Source: Caldifarciminota bacterium
Lineage (GTDB): Bacteria > Hydrothermota > Hydrothermia > LBFQ01 > DSFT01
Assembly: GCA_025060695.1 (NCBI GenBank)
Contig: JANXBH010000007.1
Coordinates: 1-64,000 of the forward strand
Direction: 5' to 3'
DNA length: 64,000 nt
In this document: positions 9,187 to 19,733 of the stretch, piece after piece
Layout of the letters: each line of letters begins with the position of its first letter
Numbering within the stretch: the stretch's first letter is position 1
The notes under the pieces: generated by a model
Told to the model about the DNA's origin: nothing
Database searches by the model: none
The model's input: only the letters and a program-made list of their open reading frames with translations
Translations under genes and position numbers: made by a program

Positions 9187-9976
9187 AATTACTATTACAA
9201 GAAGATTCTACTTTTGTTCAAGTCATAGGTATTATTTAGAAAATTTAAGCTTTGACGAGAACTTAAGGTTATTCGGAAAAACAATATACGAACATGGGCA
9301 TAACTATACACTTTTTGTATCTATTAGAGGAAATATAAATAAGACTACCAACATGGTAATGAATATTTCAGAAATAAAAAACATAGTGAACGAAATAATA
9401 GAAAAATACTATGACCACAAAAACTTAAACTTAGATAATCCATTTTTTAAAAACAGACTACCTACAACTGAAAATATTGCTCTATCGTTTTGGCACTTTT
9501 TAAGTGAAAAATTGAATTTATACAAAATTTTAGTTTATGAAGGAGATGAAATTTTTAGTGAGTACAAAGGAGAAAAAAACATGCTTTTTGGAAGAGTATA
9601 TAAATTCTCCGCAGGTCATAGACTATATAATGAAAATTTAAGTGATGAGGAGAATAATAAACTATATGGAAAGTGCGCAAATAAAAATGGTCATGGACAT
9701 GATTATAAACTTGAAATATACATAGAGGGAAAAGTTGATAAGGAAACAGGATTTATAGTAAATATAAATGAATTAGACAAAATAGTAAATGAAGTTTTAG
9801 AAAAAATTGATCACAAGTTTTTAAATTACGATGTTGAGTTTTTTAGGGAAAATTTACCTACTACTGAAAATATCTTAATTTTTTTAAAAATGAGACTTTC
9901 TTCTAAAATAAAAGGACTAAAAAAACTTAGGATATATGAAACCGAAAATAATATTTTTGAAATTGAATGCGTATAG
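9179..9976 (+). CDS. Tandem 6-pyruvoyl-tetrahydropterin synthase / QueD-like protein
   Basis: A 265-residue protein containing two copies of the 6-pyruvoyl-tetrahydropterin synthase (QueD) fold, roughly residues 1-130 and 135-265. Each has the zinc-binding pattern: SSHRYY then EHGHNYTL in copy one, AGHRLY then GHGHDYKL in copy two. Each also has a PTTENI motif. Only the second copy keeps the catalytic cysteine before the HGH motif (GKCANKNGHGHDY); in the first the equivalent stretch is GKTIYEHGHNY. Family members make 6-carboxy-tetrahydropterin for queuosine or act in biopterin/folate synthesis. The first copy may be structural. It overlaps its neighbours by 8 and 10 bases. Confidence 0.85.
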   Translation: MNEITITRRFYFCSSHRYYLENLSFDENLRLFGKTIYEHGHNYTLFVSIRGNINKTTNMVMNISEIKNIVNEIIEKYYDHKNLNLDNPFFKNRLPTTENIALSFWHFLSEKLNLYKILVYEGDEIFSEYKGEKNMLFGRVYKFSAGHRLYNENLSDEENNKLYGKCANKNGHGHDYKLEIYIEGKVDKETGFIVNINELDKIVNEVLEKIDHKFLNYDVEFFRENLPTTENILIFLKMRLSSKIKGLKKLRIYETENNIFEIECV

Positions 9977-10431
9977 TGGCTTTTGATATATCTATTAGAA
10001 ATCTTGGCGTTGCTATTACAGAAGATTTAAACTATATCTTTAGCACCAATATTAAGACTTTAAAAGTAAAGAAGAATAGACTTTTATACATTTATGAAAA
10101 ATCCGAAGAAATAGTAAGGGAGTTTCAGCCAAAAATTGCAGTAATTGAAGACGTTATATATCACAAAAATATAAAGACAGTGATATTACTTGGAAGTGTA
10201 AAAGGAATTATTCAACTACTATTAGAAAAGAATGACATAGGTATAGTTGAAATAAATCCAAAATCTTTAAAACTTTCTATATCAGGCTATGGAGCTTCAA
10301 AAAAGCATCAAATTCAATATATGGTAAAGAATGTATTTAAAATAGAAAAGGAGCTAAGTGATCATGAAAGTGATGCACTCGCTTTAATTTGGACTTACAT
10401 ATCCAAGTATGGTTTGGGGACTAAGAGGTAA
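9967..10431 (+). CDS. ruvC: Holliday-junction resolvase RuvC
   Basis: A 154-residue RNase-H-fold nuclease that cuts Holliday junctions during recombination repair. The acidic active site is visible as Asp7 (AFDISIRNLG), Glu61 (VIEDV) and His133/Asp136 (SDHESDALAL); the His/Asp pair resembles Thermus RuvC rather than E. coli. Length is typical. It overlaps ruvA by 23 bases and the pterin-synthase gene by 10, so ruvC and ruvA form one operon. ruvB is not in the window. Confidence 0.9.
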   Translation: MRIVAFDISIRNLGVAITEDLNYIFSTNIKTLKVKKNRLLYIYEKSEEIVREFQPKIAVIEDVIYHKNIKTVILLGSVKGIIQLLLEKNDIGIVEINPKSLKLSISGYGASKKHQIQYMVKNVFKIEKELSDHESDALALIWTYISKYGLGTKR

Positions 10432-10981
10432 AGTTCATAAAGTTCTTGGAAATAAACTAATTCTAAATGTAGGTGATATTTACTTTGAAATAATAGTTCC
10501 ATTTAAGCATAAGTTTGAGGTAAATTCGGAGATTTTTATACATATTCAAACAATATATAATGAAAATGGTTTTTTTCTATATGGATTTTTAGATGAGAAC
10601 GAAAAAGTTTGGTTTAATGAGTTAATCAAAATTCCAGGTATTGGTCCAAACCTTGCAATTAACATAATTTCTCAACTAAACCTTTCCGAATTTAAGGAAA
10701 TTGTAATAAAAGAGGATATAACTACTTTTTCAAAGCTAAAAGGGATAGGCAAGAAAATTGCACAGAAAATTATAAATGAAATGAAAGAAAAAGCACAAAT
10801 ATTACCATCGGATGAATCAAAATTTACACAAGATTTTATAGATGCTCTAAATATTCTATTGAGCTTAGGTGTAGACTATAAAACTGCAAAAAACTCCCTT
10901 ATTTCAATAATAAAAGAAAAGGGTAATTTAGGAATTGAAGAATTAGTTAAATCAACTTTAAGTAAAATCAAGTCGCTTTAA
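10409..10981 (+). CDS. ruvA: Holliday-junction branch-migration protein RuvA
   Basis: A 190-residue protein that binds four-way junctions and loads the RuvB motor. The OB-fold N-terminus starts with the usual LRGKV motif. Two helix-hairpin-helix motifs follow (IPGIGPNLAINII and LKGIGKKIAQKII), and the C-terminal RuvB-binding helical domain is present (FIDALNILLSLGVD). The start at 10409 is inside ruvC and places LRGKV at the expected residue 5. Confidence 0.92.
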   Translation: MVWGLRGKVHKVLGNKLILNVGDIYFEIIVPFKHKFEVNSEIFIHIQTIYNENGFFLYGFLDENEKVWFNELIKIPGIGPNLAINIISQLNLSEFKEIVIKEDITTFSKLKGIGKKIAQKIINEMKEKAQILPSDESKFTQDFIDALNILLSLGVDYKTAKNSLISIIKEKGNLGIEELVKSTLSKIKSL

Positions 10982-10984
10982 AAT
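10979..10984 (+). promoter_or_regulatory. TAAAAT box overlapping ruvA stop
   Basis: The ruvA stop codon is part of CTTTAAAATTT. The hexamer ends 7 nt before the ATG at 10992. Confidence 0.55.
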
Positions 10985-10991
10985 TTAGCAC

Positions 10992-12512
10992 ATGCTTATT
11001 TTAATTAATCTATCACCAGAAGAAGCTTTTAACAGAGCAAATACACTTGTAAGTGAAAATAAAAGTGATTCAGTTGGATACTATTTAAGTATAGCTTATA
11101 AAAAATATCCTTACGAAGTTGAAAATGTAATTTATTTAAAGTATCTACAAGATAGTATTATAGGCGGTAAAATAGCAGTGGAGTTTTTAAAATATAACAA
11201 AACTTCACAAAAAATTTCTACAATAGCCCTTAATGAAATGATAAGAAGTAAGAACTACTTAAGTATTCCGGAACTATTAGAATTTCATTCTGATACAACA
11301 ACTATTGGAAAAATTTCTAAATTTTATAGCTTTTTGTTAAGTAATAACTATGAAGATGCTATAAAAGTAGGTGATGAGATTTTAGATAACTTTATTAATC
11401 AAAGGCACTTTAAATTATTATTTGATGAGGATGAACCTTTAAATAAACTAATAAATAATTTCCATGCTGACTTTGTAGAATTTTCTTGCTCGCATTTTTT
11501 CATGGAATCCTGCATAAAACATGTTAACTTTCTGAGTGAAAATGCTGCAAGAAATAAGGCATTGAACTTAATAATATACTACGGATATTTTAGACTAATA
11601 AGTGATAGTAAGAACTTTAATGAAAGCATTAGTAATTTAGAGAAATTTGCAAAAGTTTTAATACTAAATGAATGCAAAGACTACAATAAACTAACAACTA
11701 TATTCTCCTCTGTATATTTTGAAACAGAAGCTTCATATGAATATGAAAAATTTCTATCCATTTTGGATACACTAAGTAAATACTGTGGAAATTTTCTTGA
11801 TAAAAAAATAAAAGTTTTAAAAGCCTTTGCTTTAAGAGGACTTGATAGAAACAAAGAAGCAATTGATATTCTAATTTCACTAAAAGACAGTTTAATAGAA
11901 CCTCATAGAAGATATCTTGTCTTAAGTCTCGTTGATTATGGAAATATGGAATTAGCTAAGAAGTTATATAATGAGTTTAAACTAAACGACGTTTCAATAA
12001 TAAAAATAAGACATTGTGAAACACTATATAGTCAAGGCAAATATAAAGAAGTTTTAAAAGAATGTGATGAAATGGATGCGGAAAGAGCATATGTATATTT
12101 TATGCAGTCTAAAAATAATTTAGCAAAAGAAATTATAGATAATTTACTAAATGACATTGAAAATTCTAATAAAAACTACACATACTATTGGAATAAGGGA
12201 TGGTTTATGCTTCTACTTGGAAAAATAGATAGTAGTTATTATTATACAAAAATGGCATTAGATATGAAACCAAACAATTCATTTCTCATAATGAACTTAG
12301 GAAGTATATATCTATCTAATTCTCAAATTGATAGTGCCATTTACTACTACAAGAAAGCCTATGAAACTAACAAAAAATATGGAAACTACTATGAAAAATT
12401 ATTCTTCAATACACTCAAAAATGATATTGAACTTATTGCAAATATCTATAAGATACCAAAATCAAAGATAAGGGAACTAAGAAATAATTTAAAAAGTTTG
12501 AATATACAATAA
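10992..12512 (+). CDS. TPR-repeat protein
   Basis: A 506-residue alpha-helical protein with a hydrophobic first segment and tetratricopeptide-like repeats. The clearest are near the C-terminus: YYWNKGWFMLLLGKIDSSYY followed by a second unit beginning LIMNLGSIYLSNSQIDSAIY. Such repeats mediate protein contacts; no enzyme domain is visible. It has its own promoter box and is followed 13 bases later by the secreted peptidase gene. Confidence 0.75.
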   Translation: MLILINLSPEEAFNRANTLVSENKSDSVGYYLSIAYKKYPYEVENVIYLKYLQDSIIGGKIAVEFLKYNKTSQKISTIALNEMIRSKNYLSIPELLEFHSDTTTIGKISKFYSFLLSNNYEDAIKVGDEILDNFINQRHFKLLFDEDEPLNKLINNFHADFVEFSCSHFFMESCIKHVNFLSENAARNKALNLIIYYGYFRLISDSKNFNESISNLEKFAKVLILNECKDYNKLTTIFSSVYFETEASYEYEKFLSILDTLSKYCGNFLDKKIKVLKAFALRGLDRNKEAIDILISLKDSLIEPHRRYLVLSLVDYGNMELAKKLYNEFKLNDVSIIKIRHCETLYSQGKYKEVLKECDEMDAERAYVYFMQSKNNLAKEIIDNLLNDIENSNKNYTYYWNKGWFMLLLGKIDSSYYYTKMALDMKPNNSFLIMNLGSIYLSNSQIDSAIYYYKKAYETNKKYGNYYEKLFFNTLKNDIELIANIYKIPKSKIRELRNNLKSLNIQ

Positions 12513-12525
12513 AAGTGGGGGAGTT

Positions 12526-14700
12526 ATGCTAATTACCTTACTGCTTATATCAAACTTTGATGAAAAGATGGTTGTGAGATTTTACATAAAAAGCAAAAGT
12601 GATATAGAAAATATCATGAATATGGGAATGACTGATATTACATCGGTAAACCTTAAAAAAGGATATGCGGATTTTGTAATAAATAAGTTTCAATACGAAA
12701 AAGTAAAAAATCTATATTCTCACGAAGTTCTATTTGATGGTTCTGAGATGAAAACTTTAATAAACTTTGGGCCATACTATACGTATAGTGAAGCCATGAA
12801 TGAGATAAATAAGTTTCATTTAAACTATCCAAACTTAGTATCCCAACCCTTTATAGTGGGCTTAAGTTGGGAAAACAGGCAGATTAAGGGAATTAAAGTT
12901 AGTGCAAATAATAATATAAAACCTGCTATATGGTTTAATAGTGCTATACATGCAAGAGAGCCAGGAGGTGTTTCTGCACTTTTAGGTTTTACTTACTATC
13001 TTTTAAAAAACTATTACAAAAACTCTGAAATAAACTACCTTTTAAATAATAGAGATATCTATGTAATACCTGTTACAAACCCTGACGGATATGTCTTTAA
13101 TGAAAGTTATGCAAGTGGTCTTTGGAGAAAAAACAAAAGGGATAATAATAACAATGGAGTATTTGAGACTAATTACGACGGAGTCGACCTAAATAGAAAT
13201 TTTGGATATATGTGGGGATGTTGCAATGGTTCAAGCCCAAATCCTTCAAGTGAAACCTATAGAGGACCATCTCCATTTTCAGAGCCAGAAACTCAATCTT
13301 ATAGAAATTTCTTTAATCAAGTAAAACCGGTTATAGCAAATGATATTCATACCTATTCAAACTTAATAATATGGCCGTGGGGTTATACATCCACACCTAC
13401 ACCAGATGACAGTGCTTTTAGAGCGCTTGCTTGGAGAATGTTTAGATATAATGCATATAATTCATTTCAGGCGTATTATCTTTACGTAACTGATGGGACT
13501 AGTGATGACTGGATATATGGTGCAACTAACGAACATCCAAAATCGCTTGGTTTTACCTTTGAAATCGGTGAGAGTTTTTATCAGCCTGACACTAACATTA
13601 TTTTAGAACAAGTTGGAGAAAACATTTTTCCCTTTTTATATCTTGTAAAAGCGGGAGGTCCATTTATAGAAATAAGTAATTTTTCATATATTTTTAGTGG
13701 AGATACTGTAAAAATTTCAATTTCAGGTATAAATCTTGGATTTAATAGTCCTATAAGTGGTCTTTATGCAAAGTTAGAAATTCTTGATAATGTAAATGCA
13801 ATAGGAATAGATACCATTGTATATATTGGCAATTTAGGAAGTCTTGGTTATGGGTTTTTTAATATACCAAATGCATTTAAATTTATATCGTTGAATAACT
13901 GCAAGAACTATAAAGTTAGAATTATATTTTATAATAACTCTGGTTTTATACAACCTGTAGAAAAATTCATTGCAGGTCAAAAAGTTATAGTTCTTGAGGA
14001 TGATTTCAATAATAATTCAAATTGGCAAGTAAATGGAGGAACTTGGGTATTCTCAAACGGATATCTAAGAACAAATCAACAGGGAACTTTATATAACAAT
14101 AACTTAAATACGGATGTAAGATTGTTAAATCCACTAAATACAAGTAGTTACGACTATTTAGAGGCAATTATTATACACAGATGGAGATTAGAGGGAAACT
14201 ACAATGTTTTAAATGACGTTTATGATTTTGCAAGTTTAGACTTTTCAGACGACAATAGACTATTTATTCCTGTAAAGAGGTTTTGGGGTAATAATATAAA
14301 CTTTCGTTCAGATACTTTTGATATTACTCATTTAAAGACAAGTAGTTTATACATGAGATTTAAGTTCTATTCAGATGGAGCAGATAGAGATAGTGGATGG
14401 GTTATTGATAAAATACAAATTCTCGGTGCAAATTCATGTAATATCTCTAAGAGAGAGGAGTATCTATTTTCGGACTTTTCTAAAATTAATTTTCATGTTA
14501 GTAAAGGAAAAGTTATATTGAATATTCCATATAAGTCAAGTGTTAAAGTAAGAATATATACTATTGATGGAAAGGTTATTTTTGATAGTGATTTCTTGAA
14601 TAGGGAGAGAATTTATATAGACTTAAATAAAAAGGGTGTTTTCGTGTTATATGTAAAAACACAGAAAGAAACAATTAGGGAAAGGATATTAGTATTTTAA
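12526..14700 (+). CDS. Secreted M14 zinc carboxypeptidase with C-terminal sorting domain
   Basis: A 724-residue exported peptidase. After a signal-like N-terminus and a propeptide region, the M14 catalytic domain spans about residues 80-370. Zinc ligands are His142 and Glu145 (IHAREPGG) and His275 (DIHTY); the DLNRNF substrate motif and the catalytic Glu346 (TFEIGESF) are present. The C-terminal 70 residues resemble a type IX secretion sorting domain (VRIYTIDGKVIFDS, KGVFVLYVKT). A strong Shine-Dalgarno (GTGGGGGAG) precedes the ATG. It probably degrades external peptides for nutrition (inference). Confidence 0.88.
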   Translation: MLITLLLISNFDEKMVVRFYIKSKSDIENIMNMGMTDITSVNLKKGYADFVINKFQYEKVKNLYSHEVLFDGSEMKTLINFGPYYTYSEAMNEINKFHLNYPNLVSQPFIVGLSWENRQIKGIKVSANNNIKPAIWFNSAIHAREPGGVSALLGFTYYLLKNYYKNSEINYLLNNRDIYVIPVTNPDGYVFNESYASGLWRKNKRDNNNNGVFETNYDGVDLNRNFGYMWGCCNGSSPNPSSETYRGPSPFSEPETQSYRNFFNQVKPVIANDIHTYSNLIIWPWGYTSTPTPDDSAFRALAWRMFRYNAYNSFQAYYLYVTDGTSDDWIYGATNEHPKSLGFTFEIGESFYQPDTNIILEQVGENIFPFLYLVKAGGPFIEISNFSYIFSGDTVKISISGINLGFNSPISGLYAKLEILDNVNAIGIDTIVYIGNLGSLGYGFFNIPNAFKFISLNNCKNYKVRIIFYNNSGFIQPVEKFIAGQKVIVLEDDFNNNSNWQVNGGTWVFSNGYLRTNQQGTLYNNNLNTDVRLLNPLNTSSYDYLEAIIIHRWRLEGNYNVLNDVYDFASLDFSDDNRLFIPVKRFWGNNINFRSDTFDITHLKTSSLYMRFKFYSDGADRDSGWVIDKIQILGANSCNISKREEYLFSDFSKINFHVSKGKVILNIPYKSSVKVRIYTIDGKVIFDSDFLNRERIYIDLNKKGVFVLYVKTQKETIRERILVF

Positions 14701-14715
14701 TTAAACGAAATGCTT

Positions 14716-14733
14716 TAAAATTTTCATAGGAGG
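14716..14733 (+). promoter_or_regulatory. TAAAAT box followed directly by Shine-Dalgarno
   Basis: TAAAAT at 14716-14721, then AGGAGG at 14728-14733, then the ATG at 14740. With a transcription start 6-7 nt after the box, the mRNA would begin at or next to the AGGAGG, giving a leader of only about 12 nt. Confidence 0.55.
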
Positions 14734-14739
14734 TAAAAT

Positions 14740-16548
14740 ATGATGTGGTTGTTTGGATATTTTCTATCTAACTACCAAAATTTACCAACAACTCAAGGTC
14801 AAGGCGGACCTGATGCATATGGATATAGATGGAAGGACCAAACTGATGCACCACAGTATAATTGGATAGACCCAGTTGCTAATAACCATCAACTTGTAAA
14901 CGGCTTATCCGACGATAACTCGGTAGGACCATTACTTCTAAACTTTAAGTTTAAATTCTACTGGTACTCTACAAATAAAATATGGATACACTCCAATGGT
15001 GCTATAAGTTTTTCACAACCAAGCGCTCATTATCATCCTCAAAATTCTGGGACTAATTTCCCTTCACCTGCTTCGCCTAATGACATAGCAGTATTTATGG
15101 GAGCAGACTTGGATTTTTCTGTTGCAGGAAGTAAGGCATACTTTTGGACAAATAACAAAGATAGTGCAATTATTACGTTTTTAGATGTTAGAGAGTGGTG
15201 TCCTACACAAAATAATAATACTTCTCACACTGCACAGGTTATTTTATGGAATCAAATTGTAGGAAATGATACAAATAGTCATATAACTATACAGTATGGT
15301 AATCAGGTAGGGGGATTTACTAACTGTGGACAAAGTCAAGGATTACTTGGGGTTGGTATTGAAGCTATAACAGGTAATGTAGGTCTAACTTATACTACTC
15401 AACCTTCACAACTAACAAATGGTCTAGTTGTTCTATTTGAAAGACCCGTGTCCTCAAACTATCAATTTAAGGATTTAGCACTATCTCAAATATTGGATGG
15501 ATATGGAATATTTTTACACAAAAATGTAAGTCCAACCTATAATCCATACATAGTAGTATATAATCAGGGAACTCAAAACATTGACACATTTAGAGCAATA
15601 ATAATTATGAGAAATAGGAATAATCAGATAGTATATGCGGACACCTTCTTTTATAAAACCTCATTCGGTCCTATATTACCATTAAATTCATATACAGTTA
15701 ACTTTTCAAAACCTATAAATGTAAGTTCATTACAAAATGGATACTATTCACTAAACTCTAATATTTTTGTTCCAGGAGACCAGTTAACCTTAAATAACAC
15801 ATTTAACAACTTTGAAGTAAGAATTATAGATAATTCTACTACTTATTTAGCTTGGGATACTGCTACTGTTTCAAATCCTAATGCAGGTTTTACGTGGTGG
15901 ATTGGTGGCTCTAATGGAAATGCAGGATTTGGAAATAGATTTTTCCTAAGCTTTCCATATAAATTAGATTCAGTTAGAGCACTCGTTGGCTCACAAAAAT
16001 CAGGGGGAGGTCAAATAAGAATAGCTCTTTTAGATGCTCAATTTAATCCTATAGTTACGTCCAATATAATAAATGTTCCTTATAATCAACTTACCTGGGT
16101 TTCACTTCCAATTAACCAAACATTCAATGCTAATACCACTTTATATGCTGCGGTATATCAATGGACTGATTCAACAGGTGTAGCAGTTGACAACGCAGTA
16201 CCTTTCTCATATAATGCGTTTGAATATACAGGTTCTTGGGTTCAATATAGAGATGCAGGAAGTGCAGACTTCTACATTAGGCTATATGGTTCTCCACAAG
16301 TTTCAGTTTCTGAAAATCAATTACGAAACCAATTTAAAGTTATCTCAATAGTAAAAGGTAATTTGAGTATCATTTCTAATGCCAAAATAAATAGTAAAAT
16401 AGAAGTTTTTGATATATCTGGAAAAGTTATATTTTCAAGGAATGTGGAATTAAAGGAAGGATTAAATACTATAAAATTAGGCAAAGTGCCAAAAGGCATT
16501 TATCTAATCAAAATAGGAGACAATATTAGTAAAGTAATAGGAAACTAA
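14740..16548 (+). CDS. Secreted surface protein with C-terminal sorting domain
   Basis: A 602-residue protein with a short hydrophobic start, a long Asn/Gln/Tyr-rich beta-type body and a C-terminal 75-residue domain typical of type IX secretion cargo (IEVFDISGKVIFSRNV, then KGIYLIKIGD). The N-terminal region (FKFKFYWYSTNKIWIHSNG, then ADLDFSVAG) looks like the nidogen-like or lectin-type sheet found in surface proteins of this lineage. No catalytic motif seen. It follows the M14 peptidase and has its own promoter and AGGAGG. Its stop codon overlaps that of lpxB on the other strand. Confidence 0.75.
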   Translation: MMWLFGYFLSNYQNLPTTQGQGGPDAYGYRWKDQTDAPQYNWIDPVANNHQLVNGLSDDNSVGPLLLNFKFKFYWYSTNKIWIHSNGAISFSQPSAHYHPQNSGTNFPSPASPNDIAVFMGADLDFSVAGSKAYFWTNNKDSAIITFLDVREWCPTQNNNTSHTAQVILWNQIVGNDTNSHITIQYGNQVGGFTNCGQSQGLLGVGIEAITGNVGLTYTTQPSQLTNGLVVLFERPVSSNYQFKDLALSQILDGYGIFLHKNVSPTYNPYIVVYNQGTQNIDTFRAIIIMRNRNNQIVYADTFFYKTSFGPILPLNSYTVNFSKPINVSSLQNGYYSLNSNIFVPGDQLTLNNTFNNFEVRIIDNSTTYLAWDTATVSNPNAGFTWWIGGSNGNAGFGNRFFLSFPYKLDSVRALVGSQKSGGGQIRIALLDAQFNPIVTSNIINVPYNQLTWVSLPINQTFNANTTLYAAVYQWTDSTGVAVDNAVPFSYNAFEYTGSWVQYRDAGSADFYIRLYGSPQVSVSENQLRNQFKVISIVKGNLSIISNAKINSKIEVFDISGKVIFSRNVELKEGLNTIKLGKVPKGIYLIKIGDNISKVIGN

Positions 16549-17618
16549 GGGGTCGTCTTGACCCCTTCTAAAATATCTATAGCTATTTTATCTGTAGGAT
16601 TATCAATACCAAGTAGCTCTTCTATCCTTTGAACTTTATTTATAATTCTATCTGGATTTTCAAGTACTTCAGTCATTTTTTTTACTATTTCTTTCGGTTT
16701 TATATGTTGTATAAACTCAGGATATACCATTTCATTTAGTATTAAATTAGTTAAACTAATGTATGGAACTTTAACAATTAGTTTTCCTATAAGCCAAGTT
16801 ATTTCACTTGTTGCATAAACAACAATGGCAGGTTTTTTAAGAATTGCGGCTTCAAGACTTGCAGTGCCAGACGCTACTATAAGTATATCAGATGAGTTAA
16901 TTATTTCCAAAGATTTTCCTCTAAATATTCTTAAATTTTCTTCATCACTTATAGGATAATCTTTTAAGAGCGAAAGTAAAAAAGTTGCATCTTTATATAC
17001 TTTTTCAATTTCTTTTTTTATTTTCAAGAATCTTGGGACAAGTCTTCTAATCTCGTCCTTTCTTGAACCTGCTAAGAGTCCAACTATAGGAAAACCACTT
17101 ACTTCAATCTTACCAATGCTTTTTTTTAAAATACTCTTCAGCGGATGACCAAAAAACTTTACATTTATTCCTAATTTCTTGAAAAATTCAAATTCGAAAG
17201 GTAGAATGGAATAAAGATATTTTATTTTCCTCAAAGTTTCAATCCTAAATAAACCCCATGCCCAAACTTGAGGAAGTATATAATAGTAAATATTTTTTTT
17301 ATTTGCTCTTAATAAGTCATTAGCTAACTTTAAATGAAAGCCCGGATAGTCTACGAGAATTACTACATCACTATTTATTGCATTTCTGTATATGGTTCTA
17401 TAAACATTAAAGATATTTCTTATTTGAATAATAGCCTCTTGAATGCCTAAGATTGAATTATCCTTAAAATCATATATAATGTTTACACCTTCGCTTCTTA
17501 AATAATCACTACCCATTCCATAAAATTCAATATCACTCTTGTACTTTTTCAAAGAACTTACAAGTTCGCTAGCTCTAATATCTCCTGAAGTTTCACCTGC
17601 GGATATAAAAACTTTCAC
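16545..17618 (-). CDS. lpxB: Lipid-A-disaccharide synthase
   Basis: A 357-residue GT19 glycosyltransferase that joins UDP-2,3-diacylglucosamine and lipid X at the inner-membrane face in lipid A synthesis. The family start [15 protein letters not shown] is present, as are [19 protein letters not shown] and the nucleotide-sugar-binding region from [10 protein letters not shown] to the following KKPAIVVY. Length is near the usual 370-390. It overlaps the fusA stop by 4 bases, so the two are co-transcribed. No other lpx gene is nearby. Its presence implies an LPS-bearing outer membrane. Confidence 0.9.
   Translation of the reverse strand: MKVFISAGETSGDIRASELVSSLKKYKSDIEFYGMGSDYLRSEGVNIIYDFKDNSILGIQEAIIQIRNIFNVYRTIYRNAINSDVVILVDYPGFHLKLANDLLRANKKNIYYYILPQVWAWGLFRIETLRKIKYLYSILPFEFEFFKKLGINVKFFGHPLKSILKKSIGKIEVSGFPIVGLLAGSRKDEIRRLVPRFLKIKKEIEKVYKDATFLLSLLKDYPISDEENLRIFRGKSLEIINSSDILIVASGTASLEAAILKKPAIVVYATSEITWLIGKLIVKVPYISLTNLILNEMVYPEFIQHIKPKEIVKKMTEVLENPDRIINKVQRIEELLGIDNPTDKIAIDILEGVKTTP
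16547..16567. terminator. Bidirectional hairpin between surface-protein gene and lpxB
   Basis: AAGGGGTC (16547-16554) pairs with GACCCCTT (16560-16567) around a 5-base loop. It begins at the stop codon of the plus-strand gene and lies within the last codons of lpxB, so it could end transcription from either side. Confidence 0.65.
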
Positions 17619-19708
17619 TTACCAATTTTTGCTAATTTCTCTTGTCTTTCTTTTATAATCTTTTCAGAAATACTTGTTGGGACAATATCATACCTTTCAA
17701 AAATCATGCTATAGTATGCCCTACCTTGTGTTAAAGATCTTAAAGTAGTTGCGTAATTTAGCATTTCTGAAAGCGGGACAAGTGCTATTATAACTTTTGA
17801 ATTACTTCTATCTTCAATAGCTGTAATATGTCCTCTTCTACTATTTAGATCACCAATTACTTCACCCATATACTCAGGTGGAGTAACTACTTCCACTTTC
17901 ATTATTGGTTCTAATAAAACTGGTTTTGCATTTTTCATAGCGTCCTTAAAAGCTTGACTAGCTGCTATTTGAAATGCAATATCAGATGAGTCAACCTCGT
18001 GAAATGAACCATCAAATAGCTTAACCCTTACATCTACAACAGGATAACCTGCTAATATACCTTTCTTCATTGCTTCTTTAACACCTTTCTCAACTGACGG
18101 TATAAATTCTTTTGGTATTCTTCCACCTACTATTAGATTTACAAATTCAAAACCCTTACCTCTTTCAATTGGCTCTATTTCTATCCATACATGACCGTAT
18201 TGACCTCTTCCACCTGTTTGCCTAATATATTTTCCTTCTTGCTTTGCAACAGCTGTTATTGTTTCCTTATATGCAACTTGAGGCAAGCCAACTTGGACAT
18301 CTATCTTATGCTCTCTTTTCATTCTATCTACAATTATCTCCAAGTGTAATTCTCCCATACCCGCTATTATGGTATCCCCTGTTTCCTCATCTGTCCAAGC
18401 TCTAAAAGAAGGGTCTTCTTCCATAAATTTAGATAAAGCGTGCGCTAATTTTTCCCTCTCTTCTTTAGTTTTAACAAATATAGCCTGTGCTATTACAGGG
18501 TCAGGAACTTGTAATGACTCTAATATTATTGGATCGTTCTCATCACATATACTATCTCCTGTGGTAGCACTCCTTAGACCAATAATAGCACCAATATCAC
18601 CAGCACTCAATTCTTCTATATCTTCTTTTTTATTTGCATGCATTCTAACTATCCTTGAAACCCTTTCCTTAATACCTTTAGTTGCATTATAAACATATGT
18701 CCCTGCATTAATTTTCCCACTATAAACTCTTACATAAGTTAGCTTTCCAAGGTACGGATCAGTCATTATTTTAAATGCAAGAGCTGTTAATGGTTGATTT
18801 TCATCACTTTTTCTAAGTTCTTCAAGGTTAGTATTTGGATTTATACCCTTAATAGGAGGAAGGTCAATCGGAGATGGCAAAAAGTCAACAACAGCATCAA
18901 GCAATGGTTGAATACCTTTATTTTTAAAAGAAGAACCACAGATAACAGGAACAACTTCAAATGCTAATGTAGATTTTCTTATTGCTCTTAAAATCTCACT
19001 TTCAGTAATTTCATGACCCTCAATGTATTTAATCATAATATCCTCATTAAATTCAGCAAGTATTTCTATCATTTTTTCTCTATAGTCCTTCGCCTGCTCT
19101 AATAAATCCTCTGGAATATCTAAAATTTCATACTTTGCACCAAGGGTTTCTTCAAGCCAAATAATCGCTTTCATCCTTATTAAATCAACCACCCCTCTAA
19201 ATGAACTTTCTGAACCTATTGGAATTTGTATAGGAAGTGGTATAGCGGATAATCTTTCTTCCATCATTTCTATTACGTTAAAGAAGTTTGCACCAATCTT
19301 ATCCATTTTATTTACATAAGCTATTCTTGGAACTTTATATTTATCAGCTTGTCTCCACACAGTTTCACTTTGTGGCTCTACACCTGCTTCCGCATCAAAT
19401 ATTATAACAGCACCATCTAATACCCTCAATGCCCTTTCAACTTCTATAGTAAAATCAACATGTCCAGGAGTATCAATAATATTTATCATACAATCTTTCC
19501 AAAATACACTTGTAGAAGCTGCAGTAATAGTTATACCTCTTTCCCTTTCTTGCTCCATCCAATCCATTTCTGCCTGACCTTCATGAACCTCACCTATTTT
19601 ATGCTTTCTACCAGTATAAAATAATATCCTCTCCGTAGTGGTAGTCTTACCCGCATCAATGTGTGCAATTATACCTATATTTCTTAATTTTTCTATTGGA
19701 TACTTCAT
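17615..19708 (-). CDS. fusA: Translation elongation factor G
   Basis: A 697-residue ribosomal translocase of full length. The GTPase motifs are [15 protein letters not shown] (P-loop), [10 protein letters not shown] (switch I), DTPGHVDF (switch II) and [10 protein letters not shown] (NKxD). The later domains carry [14 protein letters not shown] and [14 protein letters not shown]-like stretches and end in the [12 protein letters not shown] region. No rpsL or rpsG is adjacent; here the gene heads a fusA-lpxB transcript. The ATG at 19708 has a TAAAAT box 11 nt upstream, a slightly longer spacing than most. Confidence 0.96.
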   Translation of the reverse strand: MKYPIEKLRNIGIIAHIDAGKTTTTERILFYTGRKHKIGEVHEGQAEMDWMEQERERGITITAASTSVFWKDCMINIIDTPGHVDFTIEVERALRVLDGAVIIFDAEAGVEPQSETVWRQADKYKVPRIAYVNKMDKIGANFFNVIEMMEERLSAIPLPIQIPIGSESSFRGVVDLIRMKAIIWLEETLGAKYEILDIPEDLLEQAKDYREKMIEILAEFNEDIMIKYIEGHEITESEILRAIRKSTLAFEVVPVICGSSFKNKGIQPLLDAVVDFLPSPIDLPPIKGINPNTNLEELRKSDENQPLTALAFKIMTDPYLGKLTYVRVYSGKINAGTYVYNATKGIKERVSRIVRMHANKKEDIEELSAGDIGAIIGLRSATTGDSICDENDPIILESLQVPDPVIAQAIFVKTKEEREKLAHALSKFMEEDPSFRAWTDEETGDTIIAGMGELHLEIIVDRMKREHKIDVQVGLPQVAYKETITAVAKQEGKYIRQTGGRGQYGHVWIEIEPIERGKGFEFVNLIVGGRIPKEFIPSVEKGVKEAMKKGILAGYPVVDVRVKLFDGSFHEVDSSDIAFQIAASQAFKDAMKNAKPVLLEPIMKVEVVTPPEYMGEVIGDLNSRRGHITAIEDRSNSKVIIALVPLSEMLNYATTLRSLTQGRAYYSMIFERYDIVPTSISEKIIKERQEKLAKIGK

Positions 19709-19719
19709 AAATTACCATA

Positions 19720-19725
19720 ATTTTA
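19720..19725 (-). promoter_or_regulatory. TAAAAT box upstream of fusA
   Basis: CTTTAAAATTA read on the minus strand; the hexamer ends 11 nt before the fusA ATG. Confidence 0.45.
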
Positions 19726-19733
19726 AAGCCTTT

